From the NCBI RefSeq assembly GCF_003285005.1, contig NZ_QMFA01000036.1, positions 20,345 through 76,347 of the forward strand: a stretch of 56,003 nucleotides of DNA. Direction: 5' to 3'. Under the pieces are notes generated by a model, which was given only the letters and a program-made list of their open reading frames with translations, had not been told where the DNA came from and made no database searches. Positions within the stretch are counted from its first letter, which is position 1, and every line of letters starts with the position of its first letter. This DNA comes from Paenibacillus sp. YN15 (GTDB lineage: Bacteria > Bacillota > Bacilli > Paenibacillales > NBRC-103111). Position numbers and translations under genes: made by a program. This document shows positions 16,762-24,305 of this stretch, one piece after another.

Positions 16762-16947
16762 CTAAGCCTCCAATTCCAAGGGGTTTTTGTTCCGCAGAAG
16801 GGACAGGCCGTAGAAAATAGCCCCGGCTGCGGCCCCGATGGCAATTATATCGCCGAAACGGCTCAATAGTCCGATTCCCCCGATAAACAGTACAAGGATG
16901 CCCAGCGCCCGGACCAAGCCCCGGCCCGTTTTTCCGGATTCAGTCAT
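16762..16947 (-). CDS. Small two-helix membrane protein upstream of pspC-like gene
   Basis: 61 residues with AAAGGAAG before the ATG. There are two hydrophobic helices, about residues 10-28 and 31-49, resembling the LiaI/LiaF-type membrane hairpin. The sequence is too short to assign firmly. It is almost certainly cotranscribed with the PspC protein and may be its partner in the membrane. Confidence 0.65.
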   Translation of the reverse strand: MTESGKTGRGLVRALGILVLFIGGIGLLSRFGDIIAIGAAAGAIFYGLSLLRNKNPLELEA

Positions 16948-17305
16948 GTCACATTCTTCCTTTCGTCAAAAAAGATTCCGCTGCCATGTTTTCTAACTTT
17001 ATGGTAACGGAAAACGGGCTTCCCCAAAACAGTCCCGGGCAGGTAATTGGTACTGGACCTAAGGCGGGGAATTGCTCAATCCAGGGTCGGTTTTACCCGG
17101 GAGCAGAAAAAATCCGGACTTTTTTTGAGGTATTTTGCAGCTGCAAAAACCCTTTATTTTGGCGGAAAAAAGGCTTGGAAAACGGCCGGAAAAGGGGGCC
17201 CGCACAGGTGGAAAACCGTCTGTTAGACCAAAAAAAGGGAGGACAAGCACGGCGGAATTTGCTATAGTCCATAGGTAGGCTTTTTAAGAGAGTGCCATTT
17301 GTCCA
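16948..17305. other. Non-coding gap before the B12 riboswitch
   Basis: No convincing gene. The stretch 17133-17148 is a perfect palindrome (TTTTGCAG and its complement). The bases 17142-17160 read TGCAAAAACCCTTTATTTT, which resembles one unit of the TGCAAAAGTGCA repeat family at 54172-54350 and may be a decayed copy. A minus-strand promoter for the PspC pair should also lie here. Confidence 0.45.
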
Positions 17306-17335
17306 TTGACAAAACACCAATATATTGATTAGAAT
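17306..17335 (+). promoter_or_regulatory. SigmaA-type promoter of the riboswitch-nrdDG transcript
   Basis: TTGACA at 17306-17311 and TAGAAT at 17330-17335 with an 18-bp spacer, about 30 bp before the riboswitch. The -35 box is a perfect consensus. Confidence 0.75.
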
Positions 17336-17362
17336 TTGTTAAGTAACCACAAGATATAGTTT

Positions 17363-17550
17363 TGATCAGGTATTTGGAGGGTAAGTATCATCTAGCGGAC
17401 TCTCCGAATCTAAGAGGGAAGCCGGTGCCAAGCCGGCGCGGTCCCCGCCACTGTAGCGGTGCTTAACCCGATGGACTTTTTGCCACTGGCGCAACGCCGG
17501 GAAGGCGTCCTCGATTCTCACGCACCGGAGCCAGGAGACCTGCCTGATCA
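17363..17550 (+). ncRNA. Adenosylcobalamin (B12) riboswitch
   Basis: The conserved core is plain: AGAGGGAAGCCGGTG at about 17413-17427, the B12-box region CGGTCCCCGCCACTGTA at 17439-17455, and GGAGCCAGGAGACCTGCC at about 17527-17544. The closing P1 stem pairs TGATCAGG (17363-17370) with CCTGATCA (17543-17550). Eight T residues follow at 17557-17564, six bases after P1, so ligand-stabilised P1 may itself help termination. Two further hairpins lie closer to the gene (17748-17765 and 17768-17789). The element should lower expression of the downstream ribonucleotide reductase genes when B12 is plentiful. Confidence 0.93.
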
Positions 17551-17838
17551 TGAGCATTTTTTTTACCCACGGAGGATGGGGCGGTGTTCGAATACCCAGG
17601 ACATTTCAAAGCATGTTGTGAAGCCGGGTTTTCATGGAAGTATTCCGGCGCATGTTTTGAAAGGGGATTTCCTGCAGGAATCCGCAATGAGGGCTTTTCC
17701 AACGGGATTCTCTGCAATAATCCGCAGCGTATTCGCGCGTCTTTCGTCTCCTTAGCTTAAAGGAGTCGGGGGGCGCCTTTATTTCCCCCTATAAGGCTGG
17801 TTATCCCTACTACATATCACATTAGGAGATGTTGGAGC
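17551..17838 (+). promoter_or_regulatory. Leader and presumed expression platform of the B12 riboswitch
   Basis: This 288-base untranslated stretch runs from the riboswitch to the nrdD start. It holds a T8 run, a near-palindrome GGATTTCCTGCAGGAATCC at about 17665-17684, a hairpin CTCCTT/AAGGAG (17748-17765) and a GGGGG/CCCCC hairpin (17768-17789). None of the later hairpins has a good T tract, so the mechanism cannot be fixed by eye. Confidence 0.5.
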
Positions 17839-20160
17839 TTGATTACTACTATTCGCAAAAGAGACGGCCGTGAGGCGCTGTTCGCCATCGACAAAATCAC
17901 CAATGCCATCATGAAGGCCGCTGTTGCCACCAAGGAAGCCGATCCGGCCCAAGCTATGGGGCTGGCTATGAAGGTGATGCAGAGCCTGGAGCAAAAGGAT
18001 GGCACAGCCGTTCCCTACGTGGAGGAGATTCAGGACACCGTGGAAGAGGTGCTGATGAATGAAGGGCTGGTCCATACGGCCAAGGCCTACATCCTTTACC
18101 GGGCGGAGCGGTCGCGGATTCGGGAGATGGACACGCGCCTCATGAAGGTATTCGAGGAGATTACCTACCAGGACGCCTCCGACAGCGAGATCAAGCGGGA
18201 AAATGCCAACATCGACGGCAACACCTCCATGGGCACCATGCTCAAATACGGCTCGGAGGGCGCCAAGCAGTTCAATGAGCTGTTCGTGCTGAAGCCCGAA
18301 CATGCCGCCGCCCACAAGGACGGGGATGTCCATATTCACGATCTCGATTTTCTGACCCTGACCACCACCTGCTGCCAGATCGATATTGAGAAGCTGTTCA
18401 AGGGCGGCTTTGGCACAGGGCACGGCCAGGTCCGGGAGCCCAACGATATCCAGAGCTATGCGGCCTTGGCCTGCATCGCCATCCAATCCAACCAGAACGA
18501 TCAGCATGGGGGCCAAAGCATTCCCAACTTTGATTACGGCCTGGCAAGGGGTGTAGCCAAGACCTATTCCCGGCTCTACCGCAGCAATCTGCTGAAGGCC
18601 CTGGAATGGCGCTGGAGTGTGGATGGGCAAAAGCTGGCGCGGTTAGCCGAAGCCTTCGGCGCATGGAGCGCGGACGGAGAGATTTTCCCCCGCATGAACC
18701 GGGATGAGGCTGAAGCGGAGCGGGAGCTTGTTCTTCTGGCGGAGCTTCTCGGCAGCCGGGAGAAGGCGGCGGAGGCCCAGGCGATGGCGGTCCGCCAAGC
18801 CATGGCAGAGACAGAGCGCGGCACCTATCAGGCTATGGAGGCGCTGATCCATAACCTCAATACCATGCACAGCCGTGCCGGGGCACAAATCCCCTTCAGC
18901 TCCATCAACTACGGCACAGATACCAGCCCGGAGGGCCGGTTGGTGGTCATGGGCATCCTCCACGCCACCGAACGGGGCTTGGGCAATGGCGAAACGCCTA
19001 TCTTCCCGATCCAGATTTTCCGGGTGAAGGAAGGGGTTAACTACAATCCCGGCGACCCCAACTACGATCTGTTCCAACGGGCCTGCCAGGTCAGCGCCAA
19101 GCGGCTGTTTCCTAATTTTTCCTTCCAGGATGCGCCGTTTAACCTGGAATTCTACAAGGAAGGCTCTCCGGAAACGGAGATTGCCTACATGGGCTGCCGG
19201 ACCCGGGTGATCAGCAATGTTCACGACAAGGAGCGGCAGATTACCTTTGGCCGGGGGAACCTGAGCTTTACCACCATTAACCTGCCCCGTCTGGCTCTGG
19301 AGCACCGCGGCGATGTGGAAGGCTTTATGGAGGCTCTGGACCGGAAGATCAGCCTGGTTATCGAGCAGCTGCTGGAGCGTTACGAAATTCAGGCCCGCAA
19401 GCGGGTGAAGAACTTTCCGTTCCTGATGGGGCAGGGGGTCTGGATCGATTCCGACAAACTCTCCCCGGATGACGAAATCCGCGAGGTGATCAAACATGGC
19501 TCTCTGTCCGCAGGCTTCATCGGGCTGGCGGAATGTCTGAAGGCGCTCATCGGCAGCCATCACGGCGAATCCGAGGAGGCTCAGGAGCTGGGCGTCCGGA
19601 TTATCAGGCATATGCGGCAAAGGATGGACGAAACCGCGGAGCGCACAAGGCTGAACTTCTCCCTGCTGGCGACACCGGCGGAAGGAACGGCAGGCCGGTT
19701 CGTGAAGATGGACCGGAAGCGCTTCGGCTCCATTCCCGGGGTGACCGACCGGGAGTATTACACCAACAGCTTCCATGTGCCGGTGTATCATCCGATTACC
19801 GCTTTTGCCAAAATCCGCAAGGAAGCTCCTTACCACGCGTTTACCAATGCGGGCCATATCACATATGTAGAGCTGGACGGAGACCCGGTGCATAATCCGT
19901 CCGCCTTCGAAACCGTCATCCGGGCCATGAAGGAAGCCGGCATCGGCTACGGCTCGGTGAACCATCCCGTTGACCGTGATCCTGTCTGCGGCTATACCGG
20001 CGTTATCGGCGACCGTTGCCCGCGCTGCGGCCGCCGGGAGCATGAAGGCCCTGTAGGGTTTGAGCGGATTCGGCGGATTACGGGCTATCTGGTGGGCACC
20101 TTGGACCGGTTCAACAATGCCAAGCGGGCAGAGGAACGGGACCGGGTGAAGCATCTGTAA
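17839..20160 (+). CDS. nrdD: Anaerobic (class III) ribonucleoside-triphosphate reductase
   Basis: 773 residues from a TTG start, with AGGAG 10 bases upstream. An ATP-cone domain occupies residues 3-95 (ITTIRKRDGREALFAIDKI). The catalytic barrel follows, with HIHDLDF at about 154-160 and the TTTCCQID segment. Near the C terminus is a four-cysteine zinc site (DPVCGYTG, DRCPRCG), then the glycyl-radical motif RRITGYLVGTLDRFNNAK, where the Gly of TGY is the radical residue. The enzyme makes dNTPs from NTPs without oxygen, using formate as reductant, and needs NrdG for activation. It does not use B12, yet it lies behind a B12 riboswitch, which implies a B12-dependent enzyme elsewhere in the genome. 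Confidence 0.95.
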   Translation: MITTIRKRDGREALFAIDKITNAIMKAAVATKEADPAQAMGLAMKVMQSLEQKDGTAVPYVEEIQDTVEEVLMNEGLVHTAKAYILYRAERSRIREMDTRLMKVFEEITYQDASDSEIKRENANIDGNTSMGTMLKYGSEGAKQFNELFVLKPEHAAAHKDGDVHIHDLDFLTLTTTCCQIDIEKLFKGGFGTGHGQVREPNDIQSYAALACIAIQSNQNDQHGGQSIPNFDYGLARGVAKTYSRLYRSNLLKALEWRWSVDGQKLARLAEAFGAWSADGEIFPRMNRDEAEAERELVLLAELLGSREKAAEAQAMAVRQAMAETERGTYQAMEALIHNLNTMHSRAGAQIPFSSINYGTDTSPEGRLVVMGILHATERGLGNGETPIFPIQIFRVKEGVNYNPGDPNYDLFQRACQVSAKRLFPNFSFQDAPFNLEFYKEGSPETEIAYMGCRTRVISNVHDKERQITFGRGNLSFTTINLPRLALEHRGDVEGFMEALDRKISLVIEQLLERYEIQARKRVKNFPFLMGQGVWIDSDKLSPDDEIREVIKHGSLSAGFIGLAECLKALIGSHHGESEEAQELGVRIIRHMRQRMDETAERTRLNFSLLATPAEGTAGRFVKMDRKRFGSIPGVTDREYYTNSFHVPVYHPITAFAKIRKEAPYHAFTNAGHITYVELDGDPVHNPSAFETVIRAMKEAGIGYGSVNHPVDRDPVCGYTGVIGDRCPRCGRREHEGPVGFERIRRITGYLVGTLDRFNNAKRAEERDRVKHL

Positions 20161-20170
20161 AATAGCGCAA

Positions 20171-20285
20171 TGCTTACGAAGTTGTCTGGCGAAAGCCCTT
20201 AGCGGATGCTTACGAAGTTGGGCTTTCTGACGAAGGCCCTTGGCAGATGCTTACGAAGTTGAGCTTTCTGACGAAAGCTCTCGGG
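20171..20285 (+). repeat. Three tandem hairpin repeats between nrdD and nrdG
   Basis: TGCTTACGAAGTTG occurs at 20171, 20207 and 20248. After copies 2 and 3 come the hairpins GGGCTTTC-TGAC-GAAGGCCC (20220-20239) and GAGCTTTC-TGAC-GAAAGCTC (20261-20280). The first copy is followed by a degenerate form. The last hairpin ends 3 bases before the GGGAGG ribosome site of nrdG. Compensating base changes keep the stems paired, suggesting selection on RNA structure. Confidence 0.85.
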
Positions 20286-20296
20286 AGGGAACGGCA

Positions 20297-20845
20297 ATGG
20301 AAAGGCAAATTGGAATGCTCCGGCTGGCGGGAATTGTGCAGGAATCCATCGTGGATGGGCCGGGCATCCGGATGACGGTGTTCGGCCAGGGCTGTCCTCA
20401 CGCCTGCCCCGGCTGCCACAATCCCCATACCCACAGCTTTGAGGGCGGCACGCTCCGCTCGGTGGAGTCCATCTTAGCGGAGATCAAGGAGAATCCTTTG
20501 CTCTCCGGCGTGACCCTAAGCGGCGGCGAGCCCTTCGGGCAGGCGGCGGAGTTTGCCCGCCTGGCCCGGGGCGTGAAGGCCTTGGGCCGGTCGGTGATCA
20601 CGTACACCGGCTATACCTTTGAGGTGCTGCTGGCTCAGGCGGACCGTCATCCGGGATGGCGGGAGCTGCTCTCCGCCAGCGATTATCTGATGGACGGCCG
20701 GTTTATTGCCGAGCGGCGGACCTATGATCTACCCTTCCGCGGCTCGGATAACCAGCGGTTTCTGGACGCAGCCGAATCCCTGCGCCAGGGCCGGGCGGTT
20801 TCCGCCGAGGCGGTAGTCGGCTCTTTGGCCGCATCCACGGCGTAA
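20297..20845 (+). CDS. nrdG: Anaerobic ribonucleotide reductase activating protein
   Basis: 182 residues from the ATG at 20297, with GGGAGGG 7 bases upstream; earlier in-frame codons lie inside the hairpin repeat. This is a radical SAM protein. CPHACPGC (residues about 33-40) is the CxxxCxxC motif that binds the 4Fe-4S cluster. VTLSGGEPFGQ at about 73-83 is the GGE motif that contacts S-adenosylmethionine. It makes the glycyl radical in NrdD. Its position behind nrdD, with one short repeat-filled gap, supports a single transcript under the B12 riboswitch. Confidence 0.94.
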   Translation: MERQIGMLRLAGIVQESIVDGPGIRMTVFGQGCPHACPGCHNPHTHSFEGGTLRSVESILAEIKENPLLSGVTLSGGEPFGQAAEFARLARGVKALGRSVITYTGYTFEVLLAQADRHPGWRELLSASDYLMDGRFIAERRTYDLPFRGSDNQRFLDAAESLRQGRAVSAEAVVGSLAASTA

Positions 20846-21140
20846 ACGGGCCCGAACCTGCCATCGGTTGAAATGAGCATCAGCTGTGAGCAGCAGTTGA
20901 AGCACCCATTGCGTAACAAACATTGCTCAACAAGTGTTGCTCAGCAACCTTACTCCATACAACCTAACTGCTCAGAGGTACGGTGGGGAGGCCCGAAGCT
21001 CATCCCTGCCACTGAACTCGGAAAATCAGCTATAATTCCACCAGAATGTTCTCCAACAGGGCATTAAGTATGAAATTTCATACTTAATAAGGTGAAATCA
21101 CCATAATGGAGGAGAATGTACTCGATTTTTCATACACAAA
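20846..21140. other. AT-rich non-coding stretch with perfect palindrome
   Basis: No gene is seen between nrdG and nrdI. Base composition is much richer in AT than the flanking genes. The stretch 21063-21088 is a perfect 26-bp palindrome (ATTAAGTATGAAA and its complement), followed at about 21091-21102 by a GGTGA-AA-TCACC hairpin. TTGCTCAACA at about 20925 and a near complement form a weaker inverted repeat. The first palindrome may be a terminator-like hairpin or an operator. The stretch could also be a remnant of a small mobile element. Confidence 0.5.
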
Positions 21141-21191
21141 TTGCGTAAACGGCTCAAATCCCAATATTATAGCTGATTTTTCAGCTATAAT
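21141..21191 (+). promoter_or_regulatory. Candidate nrdI promoter overlapped by an inverted-repeat operator
   Basis: TTGCGT (21141-21146) and TATTAT (21165-21170), 18 bp apart, make a plausible sigmaA promoter. A perfect inverted repeat of 11 bp, ATTATAGCTGA - TTTT - TCAGCTATAAT (21166-21191), covers the -10 box and the likely start point. The same sequence AATCAGCTATAAT appears again at about 21024-21036 as a single half-site. This does not resemble the NrdR box. Confidence 0.5.
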
Positions 21192-21275
21192 GTCATCGAT
21201 TGCGATATCATCAAACCGAGTGACTGGCATCGGATTACTTTTGGATGGATTTCCGTAAAAAAGGAGGGACAGCGG

Positions 21276-21665
21276 ATGCTGATCGTATATGATTCCCGCA
21301 CCGGCAATGTCCGGCGGTTTGTAGACGGACTGGGGCGGCGGGCAGTGGCGTTGGCGGCGACCCAGGCAGGCGAGCTTCAAGAGCCCTTCGTGCTGGTGAC
21401 CTACACCACCGGCTTCGGCCAGGTGCCGGACAGCACCGCGGGCTTCCTTCAGAAGAACGGCCACTGGCTGGCGGGTGTAGCCTCCAGCGGCAACCGCAAC
21501 TGGGGCGACGGCTTCGCCAAAGCCGCGGACCGGATCGCCGCCCAGTACCGTGTGCCGGTACTGGCCAGATTCGAGCTCTCCGGCACCGGCAAAGAGGCGG
21601 CGCAGTTCCTGCAGGAGCTGGACCGGCTGGCTGTGACGGCCGGAGTGCAGCGCAACAAGGCATAG
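21276..21665 (+). CDS. nrdI: Flavodoxin-like NrdI
   Basis: 129 residues, with AAGGAGG before the ATG. The FMN-binding loop DSRTGNVRRFVDGL lies at residues 6-19, TYTTGFGQVPDST at about 42-54 and the GVASSGNRNWGDGFAKAAD region at about 67-85, all typical of NrdI. The protein supplies the oxidant that builds the dimanganese-tyrosyl radical cofactor of NrdF. Unlike the usual tight nrdIEF order, 516 bases separate it from nrdE, and this gap holds a repeat array. Confidence 0.93.
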   Translation: MLIVYDSRTGNVRRFVDGLGRRAVALAATQAGELQEPFVLVTYTTGFGQVPDSTAGFLQKNGHWLAGVASSGNRNWGDGFAKAADRIAAQYRVPVLARFELSGTGKEAAQFLQELDRLAVTAGVQRNKA

Positions 21666-21808
21666 AAGCTTGGTGCGCTGCACCGCCCGTCGCTGGGCCG
21701 GGGCAGGCAATCGATTCCGGCTTGTGTGCGGCTGCTGAAATTTATGCGGATTGCCGCACCTGCATCCGGCATTTCCACTGCTGGTGAGGGACACCGGCAC
21801 ATGGGCGA

Positions 21809-21997
21809 TTCTAACGGAAGTGAGAGCCCTTATTTGCCTCAAAACAGGGGATTCGGATTTCTAACGGAAGCAGGGGACGTTATTTTAGCGCAATCGGGTT
21901 TCTGGCATGCTGCTCGGCTCAAATAGCGGCTCTGGCCGCCGTTAGAATTCTGCAAGCGGTGTATTTGCGGAAATAACGGCTCTCACCGCTGTTAGAA
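21809..21997. repeat. Four-unit inverted array, TTCTAAC-type, inside the nrdI-nrdE gap
   Basis: Forward units start at 21809 and 21859 (TTCTAACGGAAGTGAGAGCC and TTCTAACGGAAGCAGGGGAC, each followed by a TTATTT). Reverse units end at 21947 and 21997 and read the same on the minus strand (TTCTAACGGCGGCCAGAGCC and TTCTAACAGCGGTGAGAGCC, each followed by GYTATTT). The spacing is 50 bp in both pairs. The rest of 21666-21808 shows nothing coding. Confidence 0.85.
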
Positions 21998-22078
21998 ATT
22001 GAAGTCCGGTAGCTCACCCGGGCAAGGCCGCCCCATTTTACAAAAAACAGTTGCCCTAAAGCCTTACTACATAGATTA

Positions 22079-22136
22079 CCTCCCCCTCGCAGCAGCGAAC
22101 GGGGAGGACCGCGGACAATACTGAGAATCGTTCTCG
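22079..22136 (+). promoter_or_regulatory. Hairpin and Fur-like inverted repeat before nrdE
   Basis: CCTCCCC pairs with GGGGAGG around 22079-22107. Then TGAGAATCGTTCTCG (22122-22136) is an inverted repeat spaced like the core of a Fur/PerR-type operator, though the outer bases do not match well. It stands 45 bases before nrdE. Metal control would suit a Mn/Fe class Ib reductase. No strong promoter was found next to it. Confidence 0.4.
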
Positions 22137-22181
22137 CGCACCAACCACGACCCACACCTACCCAAAGGAGGCGGAAGCCAG

Positions 22182-24266
22182 ATGCGCTATTTGGAGTTGA
22201 ACAATCTGCTGATGCAGCGGGACGCCGACGGATTCTTCCGTCTGGACAAGGACCGGGAGGCCGCCGATGCTTTTATGGAGGAGGCTGCGGCCCGCAGCAT
22301 GACCTTCGGCAGCACCGCGGAAAAGGTCCGCTACATGATCGACAACGACTACTATGAGGATGTTTACGCCCACTATTCCGAAGCGGGGGTGGAGGAGGTT
22401 TATGCCCTGGCCCACGGGTATGACTTCCGCTTTTCCTCCTATATGGCGGCATCCAAATTCTATACAGACTATGCCCTGCGCACCGATGACCGCTCTGTGT
22501 ATCTGGAGCATTACCCGGACCGGGTAGCCATCGTGGCCCTGTATCTGGGCCGGGGCAATAAGGAGCTGGCCCTCCGGCTGGCCGCCTCCATGATGGAGCA
22601 GCGGCTGCAGCCCGCCACCCCCACCTTCCTCAACGCCGGCAAAAAACGCCGGGGCGAGATGGTTTCCTGCTTCCTGCTGGAGATGGACGATTCCCTCAAC
22701 TCCATCAACTACGTGCTGGGCACCTGCATGCAGCTGTCCAAAATCGGCGGCGGCGTAGCGGTGAACCTGTCCAAGCTGAGAAGCCGGGGCGAACCCATCA
22801 AGGGAGTGGAAGGAGCGGCCAAGGGCATTATGCCGGTGCTGAAGCTGATGGAGGACGCCTTCTCCTACGCCGACCAAATGGGGCAGCGCAAAGGCTCCGG
22901 CGCGGCCTACTATAATATTTTTGGCTGGGACGTGGTAGAGTTCCTGGACAGCAAGAAGATCAACGCCGACGAGAAGATTCGCCTGAAGACCCTCTCCATC
23001 GGCCTGATCGTCCCGGATAAGCTCTATCAGTTGGCGGAGGCGGATGAGCCGCTGTACGTATTCGCCCCGTTCTCCGTATACAAGGCCTATGGCCGTTATC
23101 TGGACGACCTGAACCTGGATGAAATGTACGAGACCTTGCTGGCCGACCCCCGGGTGAAAAAGAAGCGGATCATGTCCGCCCGGGAAATGCTGGTGAAGAT
23201 TGCCGCCACCCAGATGGAATCCGGCTACCCGTATATCATGAACAAGTCCAACGCCAACCGCGGCCATGCCCTTTCCGCTTTGGGCACCGTGAATATGTCC
23301 AATCTCTGCACGGAGATTTTTCAACTGCAGGAGGTTTCGGTAATCGGCGACTACGGCCAGCCTGACCAAATCCGCAAGGACATCAGCTGCAATCTGGCTT
23401 CCCTTAATATTGCCAACGTGATGGAGACAGGACTTCTGGAGCGTTCCGTCCGGGAGGGGATGCGCGCTCTTACCGCAGTCAGCGACATGACCACCGTGGC
23501 CAACGCTCCCGGCATCGTCAAGGCCAACCGGGAGCTTCATTCCGTGGGCCTGGGGGCCATGAACCTCCACGGCTATCTGGCCAAAAGCCGGATTGCCTAC
23601 GAAAGCGACGCGGCCAGGGAGTTTGCCCGCACCTTTTTCATGATGATGAATTATTACTCCCTGGCGGAGAGCATGGAAATTGCCCGGGAGAAGGGGGAGA
23701 CCTTCCAGGGCTTCGAGCAGTCGGACTATGCCACAGGGGGCTACTTCACAAAATATCTGGAGACGGATTACCGTCCTGTCACCGCCAAGGTGAAGACGCT
23801 GTTCGGGCAGATGCCCATCCCCTCCCCGGAGGACTGGCGGCGGCTTCAGGAGCAGGTGCAGGCCCACGGTCTGTATCACGCCTACCGGCTGGCCATTGCG
23901 CCAACCCAAAGCATCTCCTATGTGCAAAATGCCACCTCCAGCGTAATGCCCATCGTCTCGCCCATTGAGACCCGGACCTACGCCAACTCGACCACCTATT
24001 ACCCGATGCCCTTTTTGGCCCGGGACAATATCTTCTATTACAAGTCCGCTTACCAGATGGACCAGTTCAAGGTGCTGGACCTGATTGGCGAAATTCAGGC
24101 CCATGTGGACCAGGGGATTTCCACGGTGCTGCATGTGAACAGCGATATTTCCACCCGGCAGCTGGCCCGGTACTATATCTACGCCGCGCGGATCGGACTG
24201 AAATCTCTTTATTACACCCGCACCAACATGCTGTCGGTGGAGGAGTGCATCGCCTGCTCGGTGTAA
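22182..24266 (+). CDS. nrdE: Class Ib ribonucleoside-diphosphate reductase, alpha subunit
   Basis: 694 residues, with AAAGGAGG before the ATG. There is no ATP cone, as expected for NrdE. Motifs include LQPATPTFLNAGKKRRGEMVSCFLLEM (first active-site cysteine in the VSC segment), NLCTEI at about 370 with the radical cysteine and glutamate, SCNLASLNIANV with the second redox cysteine, the loop APTQSISYVQNATSSVMP, and a C-terminal ECIACSV with the CxxC-type shuttle pair. It reduces NDPs aerobically using NrdF and a NrdH-type redoxin, which is absent from this window. The 39-base gap to nrdF shows an operon. Confidence 0.95.
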   Translation: MRYLELNNLLMQRDADGFFRLDKDREAADAFMEEAAARSMTFGSTAEKVRYMIDNDYYEDVYAHYSEAGVEEVYALAHGYDFRFSSYMAASKFYTDYALRTDDRSVYLEHYPDRVAIVALYLGRGNKELALRLAASMMEQRLQPATPTFLNAGKKRRGEMVSCFLLEMDDSLNSINYVLGTCMQLSKIGGGVAVNLSKLRSRGEPIKGVEGAAKGIMPVLKLMEDAFSYADQMGQRKGSGAAYYNIFGWDVVEFLDSKKINADEKIRLKTLSIGLIVPDKLYQLAEADEPLYVFAPFSVYKAYGRYLDDLNLDEMYETLLADPRVKKKRIMSAREMLVKIAATQMESGYPYIMNKSNANRGHALSALGTVNMSNLCTEIFQLQEVSVIGDYGQPDQIRKDISCNLASLNIANVMETGLLERSVREGMRALTAVSDMTTVANAPGIVKANRELHSVGLGAMNLHGYLAKSRIAYESDAAREFARTFFMMMNYYSLAESMEIAREKGETFQGFEQSDYATGGYFTKYLETDYRPVTAKVKTLFGQMPIPSPEDWRRLQEQVQAHGLYHAYRLAIAPTQSISYVQNATSSVMPIVSPIETRTYANSTTYYPMPFLARDNIFYYKSAYQMDQFKVLDLIGEIQAHVDQGISTVLHVNSDISTRQLARYYIYAARIGLKSLYYTRTNMLSVEECIACSV

Positions 24267-24305
24267 AGATCAACATTGATTCCACGAAAAAAGGGGGACA
24301 CAGCC

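Noticed and set aside
20930-21020. 5S rRNA-like or other structured RNA fragment between nrdG and nrdI
   Set aside because: A few stretches such as GGTGGGGAGGCCC looked RNA-like, but no known family pattern could be followed through.
21084-21842. Minus-strand ORF of 252 codons
   Set aside because: It lies opposite nrdI and its repeat array, has no ribosome site and shows low-complexity shadow composition.
22158-24134. Minus-strand ORF of 658 codons
   Set aside because: It mirrors nrdE, whose motifs are complete on the plus strand.
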